Assembly (NCBI RefSeq): GCF_023159225.1
Contig: NC_063168.1
Span: forward strand, 52,431,398-52,495,397
Length of the DNA stretch: 64,000 nt
Reading direction: 5' to 3'
Source of the DNA: Perognathus longimembris pacificus
Taxonomy: Eukaryota > Chordata > Mammalia > Rodentia > Heteromyidae
A program made the position numbers and the translations under genes. The number at the start of each line of letters is the position of its first letter. Position 1 is the first letter of the stretch. Below the pieces are notes generated by a model. That model saw only the letters and a program-made list of their open reading frames with translations, was not told the DNA's origin and ran no database searches. Below, piece after piece: positions 1 through 10,464 of this stretch.

Positions 1-83
1 ATGTGGTGCTGGGGAATCGAACCCAGGGCTTCATGTATACGAGACAAGCGCTCTTGCCACTAGGCCATATTCCCAGCCCCCTA
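1..83 (-). repeat. Family A SINE, cut by window edge
   Basis: Antisense tRNA-like half with B box ggttcgattcc (read on -). The 3' module would be left of base 1. Confidence 0.9.
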
Positions 84-706
84 GAAAACTTTTTTATCAT
101 TACTCTTCCTCTTTATCTAGTAGCAAAGCCCACTGGATCAAACATCCTGGATATAAACATTTGAACACATGGAGGTCGGTAGTGAGGACAAATACAATTC
201 TTCAGGATAACTTGAATATATCTGAAATCTCAAAGGACAACCAGTATAAGTAGCTAAAGAAACAGTACAAGATAATTATTAAAATGTGAATTCGGATTTC
301 AGTTGCATACACATTTTTGTTTAATCACATCTGGATGACAAACCTAAGCCTAACTGGTACCAATTCAGAAGCTGTTTCCAAGATTAAATGAAAAAAAAAT
401 ATTGATGGGTTGACGTTACTCTGTGAATGAGAGAGGTGAAAACAATGGTGATGATTAGATCACTACATTAGTATTACATATATGGTTACTACATGTGGAA
501 AACTGTCAGGATCTCTAGGATCCCTACCCCCATTATCTCCCGGGGCAGGGGGCGGGGATGCTTGAACCTCGATTTTATGGAAGAAACTCCACCCTACCCC
601 TCATACGGGCAGAAGGAGTAAGGCGTGTCCTTTCTGGACTGCTCTAGGCTGAAGTGGGATGCCAAAATCCCTTCCTCGGCCCCCCATAATGTGTCAAGAA
701 CCGCAG
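84..706. other. Intergenic/intronic sequence, no gene seen
   Basis: AT-rich unique sequence, then a G-rich patch near 540-560. The surroundings at 600-706 and 918-1260 are C/G-rich and could be an old LTR, but no duplicate was found. Confidence 0.4.
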
Positions 707-918
707 GACAGGGCTGGGGATATAGCCTAGTGGCAAGAGTGCCTGCCTCGGATACACGAGGCCCTAGGTTCGATTCCCCAGCACCACATATACAGAAAAC
801 GGCCAGAAGCGGCGCTGTGGCTCAAGTGGCAGAGTGCTAGCCTTGAGCGGGAAGAAGCCAGGGACAGTGCTCAGGCCCTGAGTCCAAGGCCCAGGACTGG
901 CCAAAAAAAAAAAAAAAG
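707..918 (+). repeat. Family A SINE
   Basis: Full length, sense. Target duplication aagaaccgcaggaca is seen on both sides (near 697 and 916). Confidence 0.93.
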
Positions 919-1514
919 AACCGCAGGACAAAGATAACAGGGAGACGGCTGGATGGTTGAATGAGTCTCAAAGGATTTAATTGGGAGGGGGGTTTATATA
1001 GCGGTAATGGCGGGAAAGGGAAGGACTTGGGCCATTGGCTAAGCTGGACTGCCCATCAGGTGATGTCATGAAACTTCCTTTGTGGGCTGGACAACCCTAT
1101 CATGGTGGCACGCACGTGTTCGCCCCCCAGGGGCGGGGGGCTTCTTTTCCGGTTGAGGCCGGAAGGTGGGAGGGACTCGCTGTTACACTGTCCCAGGGCT
1201 GGGGGAAGGGCAGCGGCTCACTCTTGGCGCCCTTCCCCCACCAAGGCCAAAACTGAGTCCCCAACAGAAAACAATACTTTGCTATTTTTATTGTACAGCC
1301 TACTCATTATGTACAAGCATGTGGGTTGGTTTTGGTTTATTTGAGAGAGAATTTTGCAATACAGTCTAGGTTGGACTGGATTGAAGTCTTCTTCTGCCTC
1401 AACTACCAAAGTGATGGGATTATAAGTGCAGCCCCATGCCCAGGGTCCTATATATATTTTTAATTATTGGTGAAATCCTTAAAATCTTTTAACCCATTAA
1501 AACAGAAATAATAC
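919..1514. other. MORN2 intron sequence; GC-rich then AT-rich
   Basis: GC-rich 970-1260, containing a short tatataccgc-like stretch but no supported gene. A fragment of SINE-like text is seen at 1380-1440. Confidence 0.4.
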
Positions 1515-1621
1515 CTTGTCATCTTTCCAACTTCCTGTATAGACAATCCCATTAGGGGTCGTGTGAATGCCTATTCCATTTCTCTCATAGATTCCAGAAG
1601 GTGTTCTTGTACAGTCACCAT
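1515..1621 (-). CDS. MORN2: MORN2 internal coding exon (MORN repeats)
   Basis: Reverse-strand exon of 107 bp with acceptor tttag and donor AAG|gtatta. Its first two bases complete a GAT codon begun in the exon at 2738-2791. It then reads GDCTRTPSGIYERNGIGI and continues to VYTGSWKDDK, with the YxG(S/D)W-type pattern of MORN repeats. MORN2 is a small MORN-motif protein linked in mouse to spermatogenesis and to LC3-associated phagocytosis. The next exon, which in the human gene begins MNGFG, would lie left of base 1 and is not in the window. Phase agrees with the neighbouring exon and the frame is open. Confidence 0.88.
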
Positions 1622-1929
1622 CTAAACAACACAAGATTATAAATGGGAATTATGACTACTAATAAGCACTATATTATTTATGCCTGGCCGTTATTAAAAC
1701 TGTACCCTTGTGTGTGGATATTTTTGTTTATTGCTTATTTTTGCATTTGCTTTAGCTCTTTGCCTTTAATCCATTTGCTTTAATTATTTTTGGTACTGGG
1801 GATGAAACCCCAGACTGTGCACTTGCTACTTTCTAGCACTGTAGTTAATGAGGCCAGAGATGAGGATATCCATGACATTAAGACATCTCTTTGCCACTGA
1901 GATGCAAGGACCAGAAAAACTGACAGATT

Positions 1930-2335
1930 CCAGCTGGGCACAGGTGGCTCACATCTGCTGTGCTAGCTATCTAGGAGGCTAAGATCAGGATTTGGGGTTC
2001 CAGGCCAGTCCGTGCAGTAAATTCCACAAGATCTCATCTCAACAGAAGAAGCTAGGCCTAGTGGTATGCATCTGTCATCTCAGCTACAGGAGGGGAGAGA
2101 AATATAGGAGAATTATAGCCTAGGTGTTTGGCCAGGAAAACAAGGAAGCAAGACCCTATCTCAAAAATAACCAATGTGGAGGTATTGTTACTTACTCATG
2201 CAGGATGGCTCTGAGAATAAAGTTGATCTAAAGGATAATGAAACCAGTGTCAAAAAGGGCTGGAGGCCCTACCTGGTAAGAGCTCCTGCCTAGCAAGTAT
2301 GAAGTCTTGAGTTCAAACACCAGTACAGCCAAAAG
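1930..2335 (+). repeat. B1-type SINE (apparently dimeric) followed by an old ID element
   Basis: 1930-2170 carries two B1-like units without the family B tail; 2255-2335 is a degenerate tRNA-like monomer with gagttcaaacaccagt as B box. Confidence 0.65.
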
Positions 2336-2411
2336 CTTTATAAAATATGATAGATCTCATGGGTTTCTAAGGCATGCTGTCAGATGTAGCATTTGGATTT
2401 GATTTAAAACC

Positions 2412-2597
2412 TGTTCCCGGGATGGGAATGTGGCTTAGCTGTAGAGCGCTTGCCTAGCATGCACAAAGCACTGGGTTTGAGTCCTATGAACCACATAAAC
2501 AGAAAAAGCCAGAAGTGGCCCTGTGGCTCAAGAGGTAGAGTGCTAGCCTTGAACAAAAAGAAGCCAGGGACAGTGCTCAGGCCCTGAGTTCAAGGAC
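2412..2597 (+). repeat. Family A SINE, shortened 3' end
   Basis: Sense; the tRNA-like half says gcttagctgtagagcgc. The 3' module ends early at ttcaaggactgg. Confidence 0.88.
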
Positions 2598-2737
2598 TGG
2601 ATTAGGATTTTTATGTTATTTTATTTTATTTAAGTGAGTTAATGCCATAATGACAGTTTTATAAAATGTGACGGCTCTGTTATTCCTAAACTATTTAACT
2701 TTCTGTAGAGATAAAAGTAATTAAGACATGTGCTTAC

Positions 2738-2791
2738 CATATTTGTCTCCATTTGGAAATATAAAGTTTATCTTAAATACTTCTGAAGATG
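2738..2791 (-). CDS. MORN2: MORN2 upstream coding exon
   Basis: Reverse-strand 54-bp exon between acceptor cttttatag and donor TATG|gtaagc. In frame it reads SSEVFKINFIFPNGDKY followed by a split Asp codon completed by the next exon. FPNGDxYDG is a typical MORN-repeat start. The exon begins with the last two bases of a codon, so at least one more coding exon lies 5' (higher coordinates on +). That exon was not located between 2.8 and 16.5 kb. Confidence 0.82.
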
Positions 2792-2876
2792 CTATAAAAG
2801 ATTAAGAAAAGCCATGAGTTCAAATATTTTAATGTTCTAAGATCTATAATAAATGTTTGTTAATCCCTATCCTTAT

Positions 2877-3095
2877 AGGGCTGGGAATATGGCCTAGTGG
2901 TAAAGTGCTCGCCTCATATACATGAAGCCCTGGGTTCAATTCCTCAGCACTACATATATAGAAAAGGCCGGAAGTGGCACTGTTGTTCAAGTGGTAGAGT
3001 GCTAGCCTTGAGCAAAGAGAAGCCAGGGACACTGCTCAGGCCTTGAGTTCAAGCCCCAGGACTGGCAAAAAAAAAAAAAAAAAAAAAAAAAAACA
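2877..3095 (+). repeat. Family A SINE
   Basis: Sense; long A-tail at 3066-3093. The flanks caatccctatccttata (near 2862 and 3095) are its target duplication. Confidence 0.93.
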
Positions 3096-3307
3096 ATCCC
3101 TATCCTTATAAATAAACTCCCTTCACATAATCACACATATCTTATGATTAATTGCCACTCCCATTGGTGTAGGGTCCTGGAGAAATAATTTTGCCTAGAT
3201 GATTTATTTTGATTTACTTGTTGCAGGAAGGAATAGGAGAAACACTAGGGCTCTGTGGCACCTTATTAACATACATATCACAAAATTTGCCCTTTAAGTG
3301 TATATAA

Positions 3308-3720
3308 TTTAGCTGAGCACCAGTGGCTCCTACATGTAATTCTAGCTACTCAGGAGGCAAAGACCTGAGGCAAACAAATTCAAGAGACTTTAATATCCCA
3401 CTAACCAGCAAAAGGACAAAAATGAAGGTGTCTCAAGTGGTAAAGCACTAGCCTTTATCAAAAAACCAAGTGACAGGGGCTGGGGATATGGCCTAGTGGC
3501 AAGAGTGCCTGCCTCGTATACATGAGGCCCTGGGTTCGATTCCCCAGCACCACATATACAGAAAATGGCCAGAAGTGGCGCTGCGGCTCAAGTGGCAGAG
3601 TGCTAGCCTTGAGCAAAAGGGAGCCAGGGACAGTGTTCAGGCCCTGAGTCCAAGCCCTAGGACTGGCCAAAAAAAAGTTAAAAAAAAAAAAAAAAACCAA
3701 GTGACAGTACAGATCTTGAG
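3308..3720 (+). repeat. Family B SINE split by a family A SINE
   Basis: B1-like half from 3308, 3' module interrupted at 3477 and resumed at 3708. The family A copy occupies 3477-3693 and has the 14-bp duplication aaaccaagtgacag on both sides. Confidence 0.88.
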
Positions 3721-4171
3721 TTAAGTTTTGTTTTGTCACAAAACAAAAAATGATTATCTCAATATATGAAGAAAAATTCAACATCCTCTCATGATAATGG
3801 CTCTGGAGAAAGTAGGAATTGAAGGAATATACCTCAACAGGTCTTTATATATGTCAAACTTTCAGCCAACAACATGCTAAATGGAAAAAACTGAAACCAC
3901 GTCCTCTAAAGTCGGAAATGAGATAAAGATGTCTACTTTCTCTACTCATATTAAATACAATACTTGAATTCCTAGGAAGAGCAATAAGGCAAGAAAAAGA
4001 AATGAAAGGGATGCAAAGGGAAGGAAGAAGTCATATCATTCCTAATTGCAGATGATAGGTACCAATACTTCAAAGACCCAAAAGACTCCAACAACAACAA
4101 CAAAAACCTCCTAGATCTGATAAACACTTTTTGCATATATCAGGGTACAAAATCAATAATAAAATATCAGT

Positions 4172-4520
4172 AGTGCTGGGCGCCAGTGGCTCAGGCCTGT
4201 AATCTTAGTTACTCTGGAGGCTGAGATATGAGGATTGTCAGCTTGGGCAGGAAAATCCCTGAGACGCTTATGTCCAATTAACCACCAGAAAATCAGAAGT
4301 GGTGATGTGGTTCAAGTGGTAGGGTGCTAGCCTTGAGCTGAAGAGCTCAGTGATAATGCCCAGGCTCAGAGTTCAAGCTCCTGGACTGACAAAAAAAAAA
4401 AACTGACAAAAAAAATATCAGTAGCTGCCGGTGCCAGTGGCTCATGCCTGTAATCCTAGCTACTCAGGAGGCTGAGATCTGAGGATCCTGGTTCAAAGTC
4501 AGCCCAGGCAGAAAAGTTAC
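4172..4520 (+). repeat. Two family B SINEs in the old L1
   Basis: A full copy at 4172-4410 and a truncated copy at 4427-4520, both sense. The L1 word aatatcagtag recurs at their junctions as the target duplication. Confidence 0.85.
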
Positions 4521-4529
4521 CATGAGACT

Positions 4530-4740
4530 TTTTTTTTTTTTTTTGCCAGTACTAGGGCTTAGACTCAGGGCCTGAGGACTTTCCCTGGATTATTTTTGCT
4601 CAAAGCCAACGCGTGCGTGCACGCGCATGCGCGCGCACACACACACACTTCATAGCTTTTCTTTTTTTTTTTTAATCTTTCAAAAATTGGCAGGAACACA
4701 CCATGGTTTGTATTCAGTACTCTAAATTTTAAGAAAGAAA
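4530..4740. repeat. Antisense 3'-module fragment and GC/CA alternating repeat
   Basis: 4545-4600 is an antisense SINE 3' module. It runs into an alternating purine-pyrimidine tract gcgtgcgtgcacgcgcatgc and then (CA)n at 4609-4648. Confidence 0.75.
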
Positions 4741-4746
4741 ACAACT

Positions 4747-4771
4747 GTGACCCCAACGTGATTCGAACACC
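4747..4771 (-). other. tRNA-Trp-like 3' fragment
   Basis: Reverse strand GGTGTTCGAATCACGTTGGGGTCAC matches the T-arm and acceptor 3' strand of tRNA-Trp with about two differences. No D-arm or anticodon arm follows, so this is not a tRNA gene. Confidence 0.5.
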
Positions 4772-5236
4772 ATAGATTTTCTATGTACCAACAATAAACA
4801 AGATAAAAATGAAATCAGGAAAACAACTTTTTTCACAATAGCCTAAAAATGCCTACAAATAAACTTCACTAAGGATGTGAAAAGACCTCTACAATGAACA
4901 CCATATGATCTGAAGCAAAAGTTGAAGACACTCCTAGATCCCACAACCATCCATGCTCATGGATGGCAAAATTAATATCATGAAAGTTGCTACACTACTC
5001 AATGCAACCTAAGAGTCAATACAATTTCCATCAAAATCCCAATGTCATCCTTCACAAAACTTAATTCTAAAATTTATATGGAAACATAAAAGTCTCCAAA
5101 TAGCAATCCTTATCAAAAGAGCAATACTCAAGCTATCACAATACCAGACTTCAAATTATACTACAGAGCCATAGTAACAAAAACAGCAAGGTCCTGGCAC
5201 AAAAAAAGACACACAGACCAATGAACTAGAATAGAT

Positions 5237-5777
5237 TGTAGGGGATGGCTATGCCTTTAAGAGGGGATGGCTGGCTCTAGCCCATCCCACCTCCTTCCAG
5301 CTTCAACCAGAAGAGAAGCCAAGCCAGCCCCCGCCTCTCAGTGGCAAGCACGTGTGCCACCATGGCACCGGAGACCCCAGAGGCCCAGTCCTTGGGGGGC
5401 TGAGGTCTCCGCCCATAGAAGAAGTTCCATGACATCACCATGATGGACAGTTCACTAACCAATCGTTAATACCCAGTCAGTCCCTCCTCTTCCTGCCGCC
5501 ATTACTGTTATATAAACCCCTCCCTTGAATAAAATCCTTTGGAAGCCAGTAGACCATCGGGCGTCTCCCCCGGGATCTCCGTGTGAGTGTCGTCTCTTGA
5601 GCTTGAGGGAGGCTGGGGATGCACAGGGATTTTCGGCAGCCCTACCTCAGCTTAGCTTAGCCCAACAAGGACACACTCCACCCCTCCTGCCAGCGGGAGC
5701 AGCACGCAGAGCCGACTGTCCCTCACAATTGGAGGCTTGGCGTCTCCCCAGGGGAGACGTGGAGATTAAGCCCGACA
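5237..5777 (+). repeat. ERV 5' LTR
   Basis: Starts TGTAGGGGATGG and ends AAGCCCGACA. CCAAT at 5459-5463, TATATAAA-like box at 5509-5516, AATAAA at 5528-5533. Confidence 0.88.
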
Positions 5778-5780
5778 AAT

Positions 5781-5798
5781 TGGCACCCAATTGCGGGG
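5781..5798 (+). other. ERV primer-binding site, lysine-tRNA-like
   Basis: TGGCACCCAATTGCGGGG, three bases after the LTR end. It resembles the TGGCGCCCAACGTGGGG-type site complementary to tRNA-Lys, with a few mismatches. This fits a class II element. Confidence 0.65.
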
Positions 5799-5891
5799 CG
5801 GATGAACGCACAGCCGGTGATTTCAGGGTTTAATAACCCCACAGGCTACACTGAGTAATTCGTGTCTCAGGAGTAGGACGTGCCCATCCAG

Positions 5892-5993
5892 ATGGGGCAA
5901 ACGCATAGTCAGTGGAGCGAACCGACTGTTAAGATATTACGATTCATGCTGCAAAATACCGAATTGAACTTTTGGGATGTTCGGGCCAAGGGC
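5892..5993 (+). pseudogene. Possible gag N-terminus remnant of the ERV
   Basis: Downstream of the PBS an ATG opens MGQTHSQWSEP..., a Gly-2 start as in myristoylated retroviral matrix proteins. Similarity is lost after about 34 codons, where GC-rich sequence begins. No complete gag exists. The identification rests on position and the MGQ start only. Confidence 0.4.
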
Positions 5994-6560
5994 CCACGGC
6001 GCCAGGTGGGGCGGGACAGCATGGCTTTGCCAGTCCCACGGGAAACCCACCTTAGCGGCTCTGTGGTAGAAAAGCACAGAGGACGCAAAAGGCAGGCAGG
6101 TGATCCAGGTCCCACAACCGGTGTGGCAGGGGGGCGCTGGGGATGGCGGCGCCCGTGGTGATGGTGGCGGCCGCTTCTGGCCTGGCCGCCTGTACTAGCC
6201 CCTCCCCCCTTTCCACCGCAGCGGCCCCGGGGCAAGCGGTGTGAGTTCCGTGGCAATGTTTGGGACATGGCGGGCGCAGCGGCCACGAGGCTCGCGGGGC
6301 ACCTGGAGCCGCTTGCCCTCACACTGGTCCCCCACTTTCCCTTTCTGCTTCTGGAGCTGCCGCTGCACGGTGGTGGCAACAGCAGCGGCAGCAGCGGTGG
6401 TGGTGCACCAAGCGCCTGGAGCACGGGATTTTTGGGCTGGCACGATGCACAGGGCCCCGCAGCTGCGGGCGGCGCGGAGCATGGCGGATGGCAGCGTGGA
6501 GCACAGAGCTTTGCGCACGCGCCTTCAGGGCTGGCCAGCGCTCTCTCCTACCCCTAAAGC
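5985..6560. other. GC-rich segment of unknown origin inside the ERV
   Basis: A CpG- and GC-rich block with GGC/AGC and GGT/GTG runs, sharply different from the AT-rich ERV parts around it. Short overlapping frames exist on both strands without a convincing domain. It could be a transduced host 5'-exon or CpG-island sequence, or an ERV leader expansion. Confidence 0.4.
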
Positions 6561-7046
6561 CAGCCCCAAATCTACTGGATTGGACTATATATCTGTTGGA
6601 AAAAGAGACAGGGTCTCAGATTTTTGTTATCAATGCTTGTTGCTAAGATGAGATGGCCTCTCCCAGCCCCCACCCTTGCTGGAGGGCGTGCTGGATTCCT
6701 CGAGGCTGGGCGGGGACTCAGTGGCTGGCAGACCTCTGACAGCTTCACAGAAGCTGGGCAGGGCTAGCGGCCCATCTGCAACCGCAGACGGGTCTGTGAG
6801 AAGGCGTCCTGCTGTGCCCCTGCAGTGTTTTGCTCTGGGTTGAACTTTCCCATGCAGCTTACAGGCGGGGTTAAAACAAGAGAAAGCCCCAGGTTTCCAA
6901 CTAAAACGGAGTATTTGGGGATATTAAAAAGGCAAACAAATGGTTCTGATGCAGCAATAAGTAATTTGGTTGGATATCCTAAAATTATCAGTTCAAAGAT
7001 ACTAGAAATTGGAGGAGTTTTTCTTGATGGTTCAAAACTTTGCTTG

Positions 7047-7268
7047 TGGGCTGGGGATATGGCCTAGTGGCAAGAGCGCTTGCCTCCTATACATGAAGCC
7101 CTGGGTTCGATTCCCCAGCACCACATATACAGAAAATGGCCAGAAGTGGCGCTGCGGCTCAAGTGGCAGAGTGCTAGCCTTGAGCAAAAAGAAGCCAGGG
7201 GCAGTGCTCAGACCCTGAGTCCAAGGCCCAGGACTGGCAAAAAAATAAAAAATAAAAAATAAAATAAA
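7047..7268 (+). repeat. Family A SINE inside ERV
   Basis: Sense; A-rich tail with aataaaa units. Duplication caaaactttgcttgt-like on both sides (near 7034 and 7267). Confidence 0.92.
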
Positions 7269-7852
7269 AACTTTGCTTGTCTGATGTGACTTGATTCCTG
7301 TGCTACTCTCGCAATGCAGAGATATTGAAAAGACAAGGTGCTGGGACCAGATCCCTTGTGTTTATAATTCTGGTAAACATGGTTAAAGGTACTTTTGTCA
7401 CAATTGCCTTGGATGTCATTCTAATAATTCGGTACTAAATTCTGTGTAAGTACGGTGATGAAATAAGCAAGACTCCTAACTATCTTAAGTTACATATAAT
7501 CAGGCAAATGTTTAAAGTATGTATAATTAACTAATGGGGACAAAGGCAAATTCTCATTAACCCTATATGTAAGAAAAGTATGGCAAAGAAAGCTAATGAT
7601 TATCACTAATTTATTGGAAAGCAAAATGGATAAGTGTTTCTAAATTTGTAATAGTAATTACTACATTAAGAAAAAAAATTGTCATTTGAGCTCAGAGTCT
7701 TTCGGATGCAAACAAGGCTGAGGCAAGGATTAAATTACGTTCCTAGATGGAAATTTAAACAACCAGAGTGCTAACATTTTGCCAGATCAAAGGTACCATA
7801 GCTGTTGGAAGCCACAGAGTTATCTTGGGATTTTATGACTAGGGAAATCTCT

Positions 7853-8060
7853 TTTTTTTTTTTTTTTGGCCAGTCCTGGGCCTTGGACTCAGGGCCTGAG
7901 CACTGTCCCTGGCTTCTTCCCGCTCAAGGCTAGCACTCTGCCACTTGAGCCACAGCGCCACTTCTGGCCATTTTCTGTATATGTGGTGCTGGGGAATCGA
8001 ACCCAGGGCCTCATGTATATGAGGCAGGCACTCTTGCCACTAGGCCATATCCCCAGCCCT
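7853..8060 (-). repeat. Family A SINE inside ERV
   Basis: Antisense, close to consensus. Target duplication agggaaatctct at 7841-7852 and 8061-8072. Confidence 0.93.
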
Positions 8061-8609
8061 AGGGAAATCTCTTAAAGTCATCACCCTGCTTGAGCCAAAA
8101 GGGCATCAGCCTCCAAAAGCCAGGGAATACTCAGAACAACCAACCAGGGTACCCTGGGGGATTTAGATGTCTTTAACCAGTCTGTGCAGAATTTTGCAGG
8201 CAATCTTACAGGAGATGTCTCTGAGATCCTACCACAGCCCTGCCTGGGCGCAACTCATCTCTCATGCCTGACTCCATCACGCATGACATGACCTGCTAAT
8301 TTGGGATGGAAGACATAGCCATGGCTAAAGCTGAGACTCTCACACTGCTAACCCTTTGCCCTCAATTGTCATTTATTTGTGTTCTCTTTTCCACCTGCCG
8401 GTAAGATCAAATGGTATAATTCAGATTGGTGGCACATAGATCTCATGTTCTCTAAGTGTTACAAAAAAAACCTTGACAAGTGGTTTTTGGTCAGTCCTCA
8501 AGTTACAGATGGGCTATTTCTGCCGCTTTCCTCGTTGCTCAATCAGACAATAAAAAGGGCCTTTATATCTAAGACTCCTTGGATGCAATTCAAAGCCAGC
8601 CCGGGCAAA

Positions 8610-8795
8610 AGAAAATCTCTCTAAAATTCCATCTCCCAATTAACCAGCAAAGAGCCAGACTGAGAGCTTGGCTCAAGAGAACCAGCAAAAGGCTGAAAGC
8701 GGCACTGTGGCTCAAGTGGTAGCCTCGAGCCTCGAGCACTAGCCTCGAGCAGAAGTACTCAGGGACAGTGCTCAGGCCCTGAGTTTAAACCCTGT
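8610..8795 (+). repeat. Degenerate family B SINE inside ERV
   Basis: Only cagcccgggcaaaag..., ...ctgtggctcaagtggta and the cag(g)ccctgagttt end are recognisable; gcctcgagcac is locally duplicated. Confidence 0.65.
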
Positions 8796-9001
8796 GAATA
8801 CGGATGGGAGCATGCCATCCCAACAACAAGCGCCTGAAGTCCTGGGATTCTGCCAGTCCAGGAAAACAGGGATGTGGAGAGGAATAAGAGGAGAATGGTG
8901 TCACATCCTAAACGGAGTTGCTTTGTCTCACCCTTTCAAAACTAACCAGAGCCAGGAAATCAAAAGAAATAGTACCTGTCCATTTTCTTTTTTTCTGCCA
9001 G

Positions 9002-9057
<56 letters not shown>

Positions 9058-9225
9058 TTGGCCTCTGACTGGCTACTCCAAACCGGTTCTCTGTCACTAA
9101 ACACTTCTTTCAGTCATTCCTCCTTCCTTGTGATTGACCATAATTGGGTTTATGCTTCAAATGGAACTTTTCTGGCTTATGCCCACGGTATGTTCTATGT
9201 CATTCATGTTAACTAGCTCAAAAAA
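8795..9225 (+). pseudogene. Possible env-like remnant of the ERV
   Basis: A 140-codon frame crossing a TG repeat contains several Asn-x-Ser/Thr sequons and ends shortly after. Position before the 3' LTR suggests decayed env, but no family motif was recognised. Confidence 0.2.
9003..9056 (+). repeat. (TG)n(TA)n microsatellite
   Basis: About 40 bp of TG followed by TATATA, inside the ERV. Confidence 0.95.
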
Positions 9226-10027
9226 CTTGTCAGTCTTTTGCTTGATCTTTTCAAAAGTCTCTTTTAACAAAATAACATCTCTCGCTGAGGTCACCACCTG
9301 GGAACTTGCGGTTCAAGGCCATCACCTCTCTACACTGCTGTGCCAAGCTACAGGGTGGCCAGAGGACCATGGCACCCTCTGGCCCTAGTGACCATTCTCG
9401 TGGTAATGATGCCGCACCACACTGGACGGTGCCAGGCAAATCGGGGGGCCCTGACCACTTCGCCCCCTTTCAGCAGGAAGCAGTTCCAGAAGAAATGACC
9501 TTCGCCCATACTCCCAGCCTGGTGCCCTCCTGTGTCATTTAAAAAAAAAGGGGGGGGGACAGCCCCCATGACTAGTTAAGGACAGTTATGCTTACATTAA
9601 ATATCTTAAATTTACAAAAAAAGAAATTTTAATTCTTCCCAAAACAGTACGGGAAGGAGCCTTGTATGTGCCTTTCCAGATTGGGAAATTAAGCCCGGAG
9701 CACTCGCTCTGGAGAAATGTCTTCTTCTTGTTCTCTAGAAAAACAAGGACCATGCTGGATTTCTTCTGCTCTTCCAAGAGAATATGGGAAGCCTGCCTGC
9801 ATACAACAGCGATGGCAGTAGGCAGCAGCCAGCTTCCCTTCCCTGCTTGCTTTCTAGACTCTTCCTTGAGTGTCTCTCGTGGCGCAATGTTTCCCTGTGG
9901 CAGCGTCGCCTGCAGTTTTGTACGAAAACTGAAGAAATTTTGCACCGTGTTTCTTCCTTTTGCTCTCCCCCTGCTGCTTGGTTTAGGGGGTCCCTTTGGA
10001 GGGAAATAGGAACTGAGGGTTTTGACA

Positions 10028-10185
10028 CTTTATCTCAATGTTTCATGATAAAAATGTTTTAAAAAGTAAGCGCAAGGGTTTAGCGCCTTGCCCTCAATGT
10101 TTATGAGAAAAGTGTTCAAAAAATAGGCGTTAGGATAGTACTTCGCCTCAATGTTTATGAAAAAAATGTTTTACTAACTACATGT
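10028..10185 (+). repeat. Three-copy imperfect tandem repeat in the ERV 3' region
   Basis: Three copies of a (c)ctcaatgtttatga...aaaatgtttta unit, 50-60 bp apart, begin near 10033, 10095 and 10149. Function unknown. Confidence 0.7.
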
Positions 10186-10447
10186 GTTAAGTTATCAGCT
10201 ACAGTGGACTACCAGTCGCCAGAATTTAAACCTGCTTCTACCTCACCGCCAAAAGAGGAATGGTCGGCATTTATTTTGAGTGACGTGGAAATGGACTGGG
10301 ATTCCAACTTCTCTGGACTGAGTCAAATGGATGGCCCCTTCACCTACCCCTTCCTTTCGTGGAAGAGGCCCCCTATGTATCTTATGTCAACATTTGCCTT
10401 ATGCCTACATATGCCATATGTTTACAGCATCCCCTGCTTATTTAAAA

Positions 10448-10464
10448 AACAAAACAGAGGGAGA
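10448..10464 (+). other. ERV polypurine tract
   Basis: aaaacaaaacagagggaga abuts the 3' LTR directly, as expected for plus-strand priming. Confidence 0.7.

Larger units (their letters stand above)
3710..5236 (+). mobile_element. Old L1 fragment (ORF2 reverse-transcriptase region onward), left of ERV
   Basis: Sense L1 ORF2 text is recognisable: ...CTTGAATTCCTAGGAAGAGC (RT region) near 3965 and the segment around 5010-5230 ending in caatgaactagaatagat. Stops and frameshifts are frequent. Interrupted by two family B SINEs (4172-4520) and a repeat-rich patch at 4530-4740. Confidence 0.85.

Noticed and set aside
707..790. tRNA gene (A box and B box present)
   Set aside because: Part of a multicopy dimeric SINE with A-tail and target duplications; it does not fold as a full tRNA and recurs throughout the window.
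5880..6651. Several overlapping 60-171-codon frames on both strands
   Set aside because: They are a by-product of GC-rich, stop-poor sequence in the ERV interior. No domain, no conserved start and mutual overlap on both strands.
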